From Prorocentrum cordatum (taxonomy: Eukaryota > Sar > Dinophyceae > Prorocentrales > Prorocentraceae): a DNA stretch of 26,674 nt. Position numbers and translations under genes: made by a program. Position 1 is the first letter of the stretch. Each line of letters opens with the position of its first letter. The notes below the pieces were generated by a model that saw nothing but the letters and a program-made list of their open reading frames with translations, was not told the DNA's origin and did not search any database. Location of the stretch: contig CAUYUJ010008595.1 of assembly GCA_963575745.1 (NCBI GenBank), forward strand, positions 12,501-39,174, in the 5' to 3' direction. Shown piece after piece: positions 9,776 to 17,692 of the stretch.

Positions 9776-10100
9776 AACTCGGGTCCGGGGTAACTCGGGT
9801 TTGGATTCCCGGAACAGGAACCCGAGTTAGCCCTGACCCGAGTTACCCCTGATGATTCGGGGCTCTGGACGCCCGAGTTATCCGGGGTGACTCGGGTCCG
9901 GGGTAACTCGGGTTCGGGCTCCCGAAAAACGAACCCGAGTTGGCCCTGACCCGAGTTACCCCTGATGACTCGGGGCTCTGGACGCCCGAGTCATCCGGGG
10001 AGTAACTCGGGTCCGGGTGGTAACTCGGCTCGGGCTCCCGAAAAAACGAACCCGAGTTAGCCTGACCCGAGTTACCCTGATGATTCGGGGCTCTGACACA
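9766..10100. repeat. Array of long hairpins, three units
   Basis: Three tandem units of about 115 bp. Each has arms GGGGTAACTCGGGTC and GGTAACTCGGGTTCG around GGCTCCCGAAAAA, then CGAACCCGAGTTAGCC and GACCCGAGTTACCCC. Each unit could fold into a stem of about 30 bp. Units are joined by TGATGATTCGGGGCTCTGGA. Confidence 0.9.
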
Positions 10101-10104
10101 AGGG

Positions 10105-10300
10105 GGCCTCGGACCCGCCTCCTCCACGATGTCGAGCTGCAGGGTCACCCGGCAGGCCGCTCGCGGGCCGCCGGCCGCGGCGGGCGCCGGCGCCAGGGCG
10201 GCCCGCGGCCGCGGCCCCCCGGAGCCGCGGGCGCCAGGCCGGCTGCATCCGGGCGGGCGGCGCCTCGCCGGGCGCGGGGCTTGCGGGTCCCCGGGGGCCT
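10105..10300 (-). CDS. Exon-like segment, unknown protein (part 2)
   Basis: A GC island that on the minus strand reads an Ala/Pro/Gly-rich stretch ending in RAACRVTLQLDIVEEAG. In the last 16 codons A and T appear only in second positions, a strong coding sign. It follows part 1 on the same strand after a TCC tract and is tentatively the next exon. A possible donor is GCG G|GTCCGAGG. The Ala/Pro-rich half is of low complexity, and open frames also exist on the plus strand, so the call rests on the VTLQLDIVEEAG end. No family recognised. Confidence 0.4.
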
Positions 10301-10309
10301 CGAGGAGGC

Positions 10310-10530
10310 GGGAGGAGGAGGAGAGGAGGGGAGGAGGCGGGAGGAGGAGGAGGAGGAGGAGGAGGAGGAGGAGGAGGAGGAGGAGGGAGGAGGAGAGGAG
10401 GAGGGGGGAGGAGGAGGAGGAGGAGGGGAAGGAGGAGGAGGGGAAGGAGGAGGGAGGAGGAGGAGGAGGAGGAGGAGGAGGAGGAGGAGGAGGAGGAGGA
10501 GGAGGAGGAGGGGGAGGAGGGGGGGGGCCT
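10310..10530. repeat. GGA purine tract between exon-like segments
   Basis: About 220 bp of GGA/GGGA. On the minus strand it is a pyrimidine tract between two exon-like segments and is probably intronic. Confidence 0.9.
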
Positions 10531-10539
10531 CGCCGAGCC

Positions 10540-10645
10540 GGGGGGGCGGGTGCTGCTGGGCTCCCAGACCTCGGGCGAGCTGATGTCTTCCCAGAGGTCC
10601 CTCAGGACATCTGATCCCGAGATCCGGAGGTCGGTTCTGAGTTCT
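10540..10645 (-). CDS. Exon-like segment, unknown protein (part 1)
   Basis: On the minus strand this segment reads LRTDLRISGSDVLRDLWEDI followed by SSPEVWEPSSTRPPG. Nearly every codon ends in G or C, while A and T occupy second positions. That is the same signature as the nucleotidyltransferase exons and is unlike the surrounding repeats. A likely acceptor lies just upstream (CAACACAG before AACTCAG). The frame then meets a long TCC tract on the coding strand (10310-10530), which looks like an intron. Another exon-like segment follows on the same strand, so the two may belong to one gene. I do not recognise the family. Borders are approximate. Confidence 0.5.
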
Positions 10646-10662
10646 GTGTTGCATGTGGCCAC

Positions 10663-11018
10663 GTGATGTGGTTTGTGGCTTTTGGATGGTCTGGCATGCT
10701 TACACGTTTGTGCCTAGAACATTGCCCGTGTCGGAGCAATCGTCGGCGTGACCCCAGAAATTACAATCGAATACTGGATTCGGCGGTGGACAACCCTCCC
10801 TTTAGCAAACTACCCTTTAGTGAAAACGGCCTAAGACCGAAACCGACGGACCTGGACCTGCAAAAATGACGGACGCGACGCCATCTCGCGAACCCAAAAC
10901 GGCCGATTCGCTAATCGACGTGTCAGGGTAGGAGGTCTTTCAACCTCCGATGGATGCGCGCATCCGCGTGCTAATGTCCTCTCGAGGAGCTCTCTGGCCT
11001 TCCCCGAAGGCGCCGAGA
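10663..11018. other. Spacer, no confident feature
   Basis: Mostly single-copy. A 68-residue plus-strand frame at 10663-10869 (ending NPPFSKLPFSENGLRPKPTD) is not recognisable. CCCTTTAG is repeated at 10798 and 10813. Confidence 0.4.
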
Positions 11019-11019
11019 G

Positions 11020-11480
11020 ACTCCTCCTCCTCCTCCTCCTCCTCCTCCTCCTCCTCCTCCTCCTCCTCCTCCTCCTCCTGCTCCTGCTCCCGCGCCTCTT
11101 CCCCCTCCCGCCTCCCTACTTCATCTGGCTCATCCTTCCTCCCTTCAGTCGGGAACGCGCAAACATGGATTAGCGATCCACGGATCTGGCGCGCGGCCGC
11201 CAAATCCATGGATCGGGGGAGGCTCCCTCCCCAAGATGCGGCCGGTGCCGCCTCCCTCCCTCATCTGGCTCATCCTTCCTCCCTTCAGTCGGGGGCGCGC
11301 AAACATGGATTGGCGATCCATGGATCTGGCGCGCGGCCGCCAAATCAATGGATCGGGGGAGGCGGCCTCCCCAAGATGCGGCCGGTACCGCCCCGTTCGG
11401 CGGCGGGAATCCGCGATGTCCCCTGGAAACGGGACCCGTCACTAATCCACGCCCCCCTTGATCCATGTTCGCGATCGCCT
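11020..11480. repeat. Dispersed repeat with TCC tract, two tandem units
   Basis: A TCC tract (11025-11085) and CCCGCGCCTCTTCCCC lead into CATCTGGCTCATCCTTCCTC, GCGCAAACATGGATT, GGCGCGCGGCCGCC and GATCGGGGGAGG. CCCTTCAGTC recurs at 11141 and 11281, a 140-bp period. The second unit continues through CGGCGGGAATCCGCGATG to CGATCGCCTGACAG. One more copy is at 19303-19615. Confidence 0.85.
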
Positions 11481-11665
11481 GACAGGGGGGGGCACTGGGG
11501 GGAGGAGGAGGATTGACGAGGAGTAGGAGGAGGAGGAGGAGGAGGAGGAGGAGGAGGAGGAGGATTGAGGAGGAGGATTGAGGAGGAGAGGAGGAGGAGG
11601 AGGAGGAGGAGGAGAAGGAGGAGGAGGAGGAGGAGGAGGAGGAGGAGGAGGAGGAGGAGGGGGGG
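11481..11665. repeat. GGA purine tract with G run
   Basis: Starts GACAGGGGGGGGCACTGG and GGATTGACGAGGAG. The start of the tract at 11990-12040 is nearly the same (GGCGGCACTGGG, GATTCACGAGGAG), so tract and border are duplicated together. Confidence 0.85.
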
Positions 11666-11699
11666 GGGGGGGCACTGGAGGGAGCCCTCCGCTCCTGGC

Positions 11700-11726
11700 G
11701 TGAGGTCGGGCATGTCCCCCTATAGA
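11700..11726. repeat. TCGGGCRTGTCC terminal motif
   Basis: AGGTCGGGCATGTCCCCCTA followed by TAG. One of at least seven occurrences of this motif in the window, in both orientations. See the element at 13833-14238. Confidence 0.6.
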
Positions 11727-11945
11727 GGAGGCCTGCCCACAGAAGCCACGCGAAGTAATATCGGTCAGGGGGCGATGTTTCTGCAGCCCCTAGAGACCCC
11801 CAAGAGGGCCACAAGAGGCCCCTAGGAGGCCCAAAAGAAACCCCCAAGATGCTTCAAAGAGGCCCCATGGAGCGCTCGAGGGCCGGCAGAATGAGCGAAG
11901 CGGTTAAATCATCGGTCAGGGGGCGATGTTTCTGCTGCTCTGGGC

Positions 11946-12251
11946 AGCGTATGGGTCTTGCTCGGCTGCTGGCTCTGCCCGGCCGACAGGGGGGGGGGGG
12001 GGGGGCGGCACTGGGGGAGGAGGCGGAGGAGATTCACGAGGAGAGGAGGAGGAGGAGGGGAAGGAGGAAGGAGGAAGGAGGAAGGAGGAAAGGAGGGGAG
12101 GAGGAGGAGGAGGAGAGGAGGAGGAGGAGGGAGGAGGGAGGAGGAGGAGGAGGAAGAAGGAAGGAGGAGGAGGAGGAGGAGGAGGGAGGAAGGGGAGGAG
12201 GAGGAGGAGGAGCGTATGGGTCTTGCTCGGCTGCTGGCTCTGCCCGGCCGA
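11946..12251. repeat. 41-bp direct repeat flanking a GGA tract
   Basis: AGCGTATGGGTCTTGCTCGG and the next 21 bp are identical at 11946-11986 and 12211-12251. Between them lie a G run and a GGA tract of about 220 bp. Confidence 0.95.
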
Positions 12252-12360
12252 GCCCTGGCGATCGCCAAAGAGCGCCCGCCGGGCCGGGCGGCTGCGCCCT
12301 GCTGCGGGCCACCGGGGGGGGGGCCCTCGCGGGCCGACGCGGCGCTCGGGCCGGGCGGAA
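12220..12360. other. GC island, exon-like on either strand
   Basis: GC-rich, non-repetitive island. On the plus strand it reads MGLARLLALPGRALAIAKER with good third-position G/C. On the minus strand it reads GPSAASAREGPPPGGPQQG. Both frames look equally coding. Its core (GCCCTGCTGCGGG followed by a G run) is also present in the island at 17126-17345, so it may be part of a repeated composite and not a unique exon. Confidence 0.3.
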
Positions 12361-12423
12361 GGGGGAGGTTAGCCAAGGGGGAGGGTTGCGAATCAGCTCG
12401 CGTAGCTGATTTTCCCGGCGCCG
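12358..12423. mobile_element. Partial hairpin element
   Basis: Terminal part of the element described at 17484-17690: AAGGGGGAGGGTTGCGAATC and the hairpin AATCAGCTCGCGTAGCTGATT-type core, then CCCGGCGCC. It is cut off by a CCT tract (12424-12493). Confidence 0.8.
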
Positions 12424-12493
12424 CCTCCTCCTCCTCCTCCTCCTCCTCCTCCTCCGCCTCCTCCTCCTCCTCCTCCTCCTCCTCCTCCTCCTC
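12424..12493. repeat. CCT pyrimidine tract
   Basis: (CCT)n starting directly at the broken hairpin element and ending at the inverted repeat of the next element. Confidence 0.9.
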
Positions 12494-12837
12494 CAGTCGG
12501 GGCGTTGACCTCAGGAACCTTCAATAGGGGGCACACAAACCTGCCCCGCTTCTGACCACCCTCGATTCCAAGAGATACCAAGCGATGCCAAACGACGGCC
12601 TGTGCTGGTCGTGCCGCTTGACGAGGAGGCGCGTGGTATGACTCAGTTTTGCCTGGAAGCGAAAGCGGGGTAGGTCATTCACGCTCTGACTAGACAAGGA
12701 ACGATGCCCCTTCTCCACACATTGAACTTCGATTTCCCATGGGAAACCTAAGGAAAATCTGAGGCAAGCCGCGAAACAACGAAGCAACACGGAGCCCCTC
12801 CCCAACGAGAAGGGTTCCTTCTTCAGCGCCCCGACTG
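12494..12837. mobile_element. Tc1/mariner-like small element, 344 bp
   Basis: Ends are CAGTCGGGGCG and CGCCCCGACTG, exact inverted repeats, with longer imperfect arms (GTTGACCTCAGGAACC against GGGTTCCTTCTTCAGC). TA follows the right end. CAGT...ACTG ends and TA target sites are typical of Tc1/mariner derivatives. The interior has no transposase frame. A shorter copy is at 15459-15633. Confidence 0.75.
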
Positions 12838-13016
12838 TAGCAAAGGGGGAGGGTTGAGAATCAGCTCGCGTAGCTGATTTTCCCGGCGCCTCCCGGCGCC
12901 GGGAGGCGCCCGTGTATCGAGGAATGGGCCCTGCGGCGGGGCCGAAACCAGCTGCATGCAGCAGATTTCGTACCCCCCCTTTCCCTATCCCCTCCTTTCG
13001 TTCGGCCCGAGGCTCG
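12838..13016. mobile_element. Hairpin element, copy at 12.8 kb
   Basis: Contains the hairpin AATCAGCT-CGCGT-AGCTGATT, a second palindrome GGCGCCTCCCGGCGCCGGGA, TGTATCGAGGAATGGGCCC, and the palindrome GCTGCATGCAGC. It ends CCCTTTCCCTATCCCCTCC then CGGCCCGAG. Its left end abuts the mariner-like element at TAGCAAAGG, which is internal to the complete copy at 17484-17690, so that element probably inserted here. Confidence 0.8.
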
Positions 13017-13097
13017 GAGAAGAAAGGCGCGGGAAGACGGGGCTCCAAGTCGTGATTGTTCCCGGTGTCGCATTTGTTTCGCAACGTCGGATCTCAG

Positions 13098-13119
13098 GTC
13101 AGGTCGGGCATGTCCCGCA
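13098..13119. repeat. TCGGGCATGTCC terminal motif
   Basis: CAGGTCGGGCATGTCCCGCA. Same motif family as at 11700 and 14216. Confidence 0.5.
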
Positions 13120-13217
13120 TTTTGAAGGAAAAAAATTAACAAATCCAGCAATACTCAAACATCGTGAAAAAGAAATGGTCGAACTATCGTCCCCTGACTA
13201 TCTGTTTCATAATACCA

Positions 13218-13816
13218 CCCTCTGGATTAAAAAGTTGTGACCGGCACTATGCGAGAGAGCGATCCCCGCGGGTTTCGCCAGTCGACTGGCCCTCGAGCCT
13301 CCACCATCGATGAACCCCGAGATGACTCCAAGGCAGGCCCGTGAACCGAATGACGGAACGGCTCCGCAGGGCATGGAGCTCTGCAGCACAAAGTTATGGA
13401 AATCATCGCACACGAAATCTTTCTTCTGGCGGCATGGAAGGCAACCTGAAAGTGCTGTTTGAGGACGTCTTAAGCGAAACGACCACTCTCAGGCGGCATG
13501 AACATCGATCTGAAACTTTTTGTGAGGAAGTCCTAAGCGAAATCGCCACTTTCAGACGGCATGGGAGAATTTCAGATCGCCCTGGAAGGCGATCTGAAAC
13601 TTGTTTGAGTAAGTCCTAGGCGGAATGCCACTTTCAGACGCCAGCCCCATTTGGCCTTTATAATACTAAAGGGGGTGAGGTATGCGTCTGAAACTCCCAA
13701 TTCGGCATCAAATCCAACATTGTCCTGGGCCCCATGGCCTAACGGGTGGCCAACAGCGTCTCTCTCTCTCTCTCTCTCGAACCCCGCCGTCCCAACTTTT
13801 TAATCCAGCGGGTTGT
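13218..13816. mobile_element. Possible inverted-repeat element, about 600 bp
   Basis: CTGGATTAAAAAGTTGTGAC near 13222 is matched in reverse complement by GTCCCAACTTTTTAATCCAG at 13789-13808. The interior contains a degenerate tandem repeat and a CT run. Only the ends support an element. Confidence 0.45.
13440..13660. repeat. Degenerate tandem repeat, three units
   Basis: GTCCTAAGCGAAATCGCCAC and CTTTCAGACGGCATG-like units at 13467, 13530 and 13613, with GATCTGAAACTT between them. Spacing is 63 and 83 bp. Confidence 0.8.
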
Positions 13817-13832
13817 AGTTTTGAGTAATCCT

Positions 13833-14238
13833 CCTGTAGAGGGACACGCCCGACTAAAATCTCAGGGGAGGCAGCGGGGGAAACAGGACGGGAGAGCGAG
13901 GTCACAGCGCTTTGGTGGTGGGCGGTTCCCCGCGGTCACGGTCGATCTCACATTGCTCTGGTGAGTTGCCCCCTGCGGCTGCAGTCAATATTGTCTTTCG
14001 CTGCCGACTTGTCCCCTTATCCAATACAGAGGACGCAATTTTGACCTACAGGACCACACATATGTTTCCGACCCCTATGTAGAAGAAAAACAACACTGCA
14101 TAAACATAAACATAAGCTTGCAGAGATCCGCGCGCCTATGGAGGGCGGTCCAGCGCCTATCCCAACGTCTTTCCTAGATTTCGGCCTCCTGGGCTCCTCA
14201 TCGGGCCCCAGGGTAAGTCGGGCGTGTCCCCCTATAGG
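13833..14238. mobile_element. Inverted-repeat element, CCTATAG-ended, 406 bp
   Basis: The left end CCTGTAGAGGGACACGCCCG and the reverse complement of the right end, CCTATAGGGGGACACGCCCG, agree at 18 of 20 positions and both continue ACT. The same end sequences occur singly elsewhere (11700, 13098, 15638, 17746, 17880, 18838). No coding frame. Confidence 0.65.
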
Positions 14239-14256
14239 CGGATTTTGAGCGAAAAG

Positions 14257-15280
14257 AATCCCACCAGCCCTCTGGGCGTAGGTGGTTTAAGGAGCTTCCC
14301 CTTCCAACCTCCTTCTTCCCCTTCGGGGAGGGGTTTACCCCTCCCCCTAACCCCCTCCCCTGGACTTGGACGGGGGGGGGCCGCTGGTAGTTAGAGCGTC
14401 CAAGATGGCCCAAGATGGTTCCAAGAGGGCCTCAGAGAGCCCAAGATGAGCTCTAAGATGGCCCAAGATACCCCAAGATGGCTCGAGATGGCTCCCAAGA
14501 TGCTCCAAGAGGCCCCAAGGCCGCCCCAAGACGACTCCAAGTGGCCACGGAGCCTCCCAAGGAGGCCTCCCAAGAGGCCAAAATCCTTCAAACACTTAGG
14601 GAAAACCAATGATTGTTGCCTTCTCGCTTTTTCGCTTCCGATGGCCATCCGAGGCCTCAAGATGGCTCCAAGAGGGCCCAAGAGAGCCCCAACAGGGGCC
14701 CAAGAGAGCCCCAAGACGACCCCAAGCGAGCACAAGAGCGCTCCAAGAGCGCCCCAAGAGGGGTCCAGGAGGCGATTCTGGAGGTTCCCCAGGGGGGGCG
14801 CGAATTAGGGAACCCCTCTTCTTTGATCGATCTCCTCCAAGATGGCCCCAAGAGGCGCCCAGGAGGCCCCAAGTGGCGCCAAGATGGCTCCAAGATGGCC
14901 CCAAGATGGCCCCAAGAGGCCCTCAAGTGGCCCCCAAGAGGGCCCTAAGCGTCCCCAAGAGCCCCCCCCCGAGGCACTCAAGACGCCCAAGAGCCCCCCA
15001 GGACCGCCAAGAGAACCCCCAGACGTCCCAAGATGCCTCCAAGAAGCGCCCAAGAGATATCCCAAGAGGCTCCGAAAGTCATTCAAGCGACCTCTGGTCT
15101 TTTTGCTCGCCCTCCTCCTCCTCCTCCTCAAGATGCCCTCCAGACGCTCCAAGAGGCCTCCAAAATAATCCCAAGAGGCATCCTACGAGGCTCTTATGCT
15201 CGTAATTTCTCTGTGTGCTGTCCACTTCCCTGATCGAGGCAATTCCTCTGGGCATCGTTTCTGGATGGGCTGGTGGGGTT
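14257..15280. mobile_element. Composite inverted-repeat element, AATCCCACCAGCCC ends, copy 1
   Basis: Left end AATCCCACCAGCCCTCTGGG; right end GGGCTGGTGGGGTT, its reverse complement with one change. Next to the left end are CTTCCCCTTCGGGGAGGGG and TAGTTAGAGCGTCCAAGA, both also present in copy 2 (24139-24676). The interior is mainly a CCAAGATGGCCCCAAGAGG-type repeat. Confidence 0.65.
14395..15175. repeat. CCAAGATGGC/CCAAGAGGCC degenerate repeat
   Basis: Many short units (about 12-18 bp) of CCAAGATGGCC and CCAAGAGGCC, interrupted at about 14605-14650 by sequence without the repeat. Long frames here on both strands are repeat artefacts. Confidence 0.9.
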
Positions 15281-15458
15281 ACTTTTTGATTTGCGGCCCG
15301 CAAGGAAAAGTCCAGAGGGCGTGACGAAAGGCAATGGGGCGCAGTGCCAGATAAGTAGGGATGCACGAAGCGTCTAGAATTAAATACTCAAAACAAAAAA
15401 CGAAAAAAGAGGTACTGAAAAGATCGTCCCCAGACTATATTGTTACTATTTTGAATTA
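15281..15458. other. AT-richer spacer
   Basis: Less GC-rich than its surroundings and without tandem repeats. GATCGTCCCCAGACTATATT resembles ATCGTCCCCTGACTATCTG at 13188-13206. No gene. Confidence 0.4.
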
Positions 15459-15633
15459 CCGTCGGGGCGTTGACCTAGGAACCCGAAATCAGGAACGAGG
15501 TCTCATTTTTCCACACGTTAAACTTCGATTTCCGATCGAAGACATAAGGGAAACCTGAGGCAAGCTGTGAAACACTTAAGGAACGCGCAGCCCCTCCCCA
15601 ACGAAAAGGGTTCCTTCTTCAGGGCCCCGACTG
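15459..15633. mobile_element. Tc1/mariner-like small element, 175 bp
   Basis: The shorter relative of 12494-12837. It begins CCGTCGGGGCGTTGACCTAG, ends GGGCCCCGACTG, and is flanked by TA on both sides (15457-15458 and 15634-15635). It shares TTCGATTTCC, CTGAGGCAAGC and CCCCTCCCCAACGA with the longer copy. Confidence 0.8.
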
Positions 15634-15804
15634 TATCTCCCTAAAGAAAGACACGCCCGACTTAACTCTGGGGCCGCGCATCGGGAAAAACACATGCTGG
15701 CGGAGGTCTGGGCTCAGAAGAGGCAGAGGCCGGGGAGTCTCCGCGGGACCCATCGCCAGGGCTGCCCAGGGCCCACTTCGAGGGGTGGGCCGGCTCAGGA
15801 ACAG

Positions 15805-16018
15805 GACGAGAAGGACGAGGAGGAGGAGGAGGAGGAGGAGGAGGAGGAGGAGAGGAGAAGGGGAGGAGGGGGAGGAGGAGGAGGAGGAGGAGGAGGAGGA
15901 GGAGGAGGAGGAGGAGGAGGAGGAGGGGAGGAGGAGGAGGAGGAGCAGGAGGAGGAGGAGGAGGAGGAGGAGGATTGAGGAGGAGGAGGAGGATTGAGGA
16001 GGAGGAGGAGGAGGAGGC
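15805..16018. repeat. GGA purine tract
   Basis: About 215 bp of GGA with two GGATTGAGGAGGAGG interruptions, which also occur in the tract at 11560-11590. Confidence 0.95.
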
Positions 16019-16237
16019 CAGGCTGAGCGGGGTTCTGGCTGGGGGAGCCATCGGCGGCAGGAGACCCGACGGCACGACTTGTTCCCAGCGTCGACCCCAG
16101 AAGGGTCTCGACCCATGCCCTGAGACCGGTTTCATCCTGAGTCGTTTTTTTCGACGGCCCCCGGGCCCGGCGAGGGCTCCGCAGAGGCCGAAGATAGCGA
16201 AAACATGTCGCCGCGATGGCTTCTGAGCATCGGTTAA
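16019..16237. other. GC-rich spacer
   Basis: Non-repetitive and GC-rich, with a T run at about 16145. Open frames have no recognisable content. Confidence 0.4.
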
Positions 16238-16401
16238 CCGATCCCCATCCCCACTCGCGTGGCCTGGGCCCCTCTGGCCGGTTTACCCCCCTAGATGGGG
16301 ACAGAGGCAGTTTCCGTCAGACCTCGAAGGGTATATCCCCAACAAGGGGGGATGAGATGGGGGGGGGTCTGGATGGGGATGGGGATGGGGATGGGGATCG
16401 G
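16238..16401. mobile_element. Small inverted-repeat element, GGGGAT-ended, copy 2
   Basis: 164 bp from CCGATCCCCATCCCC to GGGGATGGGGATCGG, same interior landmarks as the copy at 9406-9567. The right end carries four tandem GGGGAT units. Confidence 0.8.
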
Positions 16402-16429
16402 TTTCTCTTGAGCAGGGACCGACCGTTCT

Positions 16430-16620
16430 GGCATTCCTATAGTCCTACCACGAAATGTTCTCAGAACCCCAAAAATGTTCGAAGAACAAAAACAATGTTC
16501 TTAGAACATTAACCCGATGTGTTGAAACAAGACAGTCTCAGCCAGAAAATGTTCCAAGAACATTTCGTGGACACCACGAACAGTTCTTAGAACCTTGTTT
16601 GGTAGGGCTATAGGCGAGCC
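16430..16620. mobile_element. Palindrome-rich inverted-repeat element
   Basis: CTATAGTCCTACCA at 16438 is matched inverted by TGGTAGGGCTATAG at 16600. Inner arms CCACGAAATGTTCTCAGAAC and GTTCCAAGAACATTTCGTGG are inverted too. The perfect palindrome AATGTTCTTAGAACATT lies near the centre (about 16493-16509). It folds almost completely into one hairpin. Confidence 0.8.
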
Positions 16621-16639
16621 AGGACGCTTCGCCACTGCT

Positions 16640-16950
16640 TGATACTCAGACGACACTGAGCCTCGTGACTCCGGGTCCAGGACACGCTGGCGCCGGTGCC
16701 GAAGTGCTGAACCTCCCTAGGCGGCGCGCAGAGGGGGTTGGTGGGAGGGGGGAGGGCTCCTTAGAGGGAGGCTGCTTCTCAGAGGGCGCCGGGCGCACCT
16801 CTGCAGAGGAGGCCCGCGCCTCCTGAGAAGCAGGGGGGTGCTTCCGAGGAGCCCCCCCCCTCATCCCCACCCCCCTCTACGCGCGGTCAGGAAGAGGACA
16901 CGCCAGCGCCGAAGTGCCGAAGCGCGGAAAACCCTCCGCGGGAGCTGCCT
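16640..16950. repeat. Direct repeat of AGGACACGC.GCGCC motif
   Basis: AGGACACGCTGGCGCCGGTGC at 16679 and AGGACACGCCAGCGCCGAAG at 16895, both with GCCGAAGTGC. Between them is a stretch (GGAGGCTGCTTCTCAGAGGG) that recurs at 21260-21280. Confidence 0.6.
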
Positions 16951-16965
16951 CCCTGAAGGCAAACT

Positions 16966-17115
16966 GGGACACACAAGTAAATACATACGAATGGAATGAC
17001 TCCCCATATTTTCACACATTTTCTGGGTTTCTGTCTTCCCCGCCACTTCCCATATCCTCCCATGCTTTCCTGGGGATCGGCGATTCATTGTGTCTGTGTG
17101 GCTTTTCCCCTCCTG
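16966..17115. repeat. 150-bp dispersed repeat, copy 1
   Basis: Starts GGGACACACAAGTAAATAC, then TCCCCATATTTTC, TTCTGGGTTTCTGTCTTCCC, TGGGGATCGGCGATT, TGTGTCTGTGTGG and ends TTTTCCCCTCCTG. All three copies have the same orientation and length. The ends are not inverted repeats, so this is not a classic small DNA transposon. Confidence 0.9.
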
Positions 17116-17125
17116 CCTCCCGAGC

Positions 17126-17345
17126 GGGCGGCACTGCGCCGGGAGGCGCCGCCGGCCACGCCAGCGACCCGGGCGGCGGCGCGGGCCCGAAGGGGAAGGC
17201 CGCCGCGGCGGGCGGCGCCAGGGGGGCGGGCGAGGGGCCGCCCTGCTGCGGGGGGCAGCGGCGGGGGGGGGGGCGCGGGCACGCCCAGGGCCCCCTCGGG
17301 AGGCCTTCGGCGGCGAGCGAGTGGGGGCGGAGCTGGGGCCCCGAG
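17126..17345. other. GC island, exon-like on either strand
   Basis: Extremely GC-rich segment. The plus strand reads a Gly/Ala-rich frame with DPGGGAGPKGK and GEGPPCCGGQ. The minus strand reads a Pro/Ala-rich frame with PLAPPAAAAFPFGPAPPPG. The minus reading would match the strand of the other genes, but the sequence alone does not decide. It is related to the island at 12220-12360 and is followed by the same hairpin element and TCC tract. Confidence 0.3.
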
Positions 17346-17397
17346 GCCCGGGTCGGGCGAAAGGGGGGGATAGCAAAGCTCGCGTAGCTGATGTTCC
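17346..17397. mobile_element. Partial hairpin element
   Basis: CGGGTCGGGCGAAAGGGGGG and ATAGCAAAG followed directly by CTCGCGTAGCTGATG, then a TCC tract. Same arrangement as 12358-12423. Confidence 0.8.
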
Positions 17398-17482
17398 TCC
17401 TCCTCCTCCTCCTCCTCCTCCTCCTCCTCCTCCTCCCATCCTCCTCCTCCTCCTCCTCCTCCTCCTCCTCCTCCTCCTCCTC
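17398..17482. repeat. TCC pyrimidine tract
   Basis: (TCC)n starting inside the broken hairpin element and ending at the left terminus of a complete one. Confidence 0.95.
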
Positions 17483-17483
17483 T

Positions 17484-17690
17484 CGGGTCGGGCGAAAGGG
17501 GGGGATAGCAAAGGGGGGTTTGAGGATCAGCTCACGCAGCTGATTTTCCCGGCGCCTCCCGGCGCCGTGAGGCGCCCCATGTATCGAGGAATGGGCCCCT
17601 CGGAGGGGCCGAAACCAGCTGCATGCAGCAAAATTCGCAACCCCCCCTTTCCCTATCCCACCCTTTTCGTCCGGCCCGAGGAAAGGTGAG
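17484..17690. mobile_element. Hairpin element, complete copy
   Basis: About 205 bp. The left end (CGGGTCGGGCGAAAGGGGGG, ATAGCAAAGGGGGGTTTGAGG) is matched by the reverse complement of the right end (CGGGCCGGACGAAAAGGGTG, GGATAGGGAAAGGGGGGTTG), an imperfect inverted repeat of about 40 bp. Inside are ATCAGCTCACGCAGCTGAT, GGCGCCTCCCGGCGCC and GCTGCATGCAGC palindromes. Confidence 0.8.
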
Positions 17691-17692
17691 GT

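Noticed and set aside
14446-15205. Pro/Lys/Arg-rich protein frames of up to 198 residues
   Set aside because: Generated by the CCAAGATGGC/CCAAGAGGCC repeat; overlapping frames on both strands are equally long.
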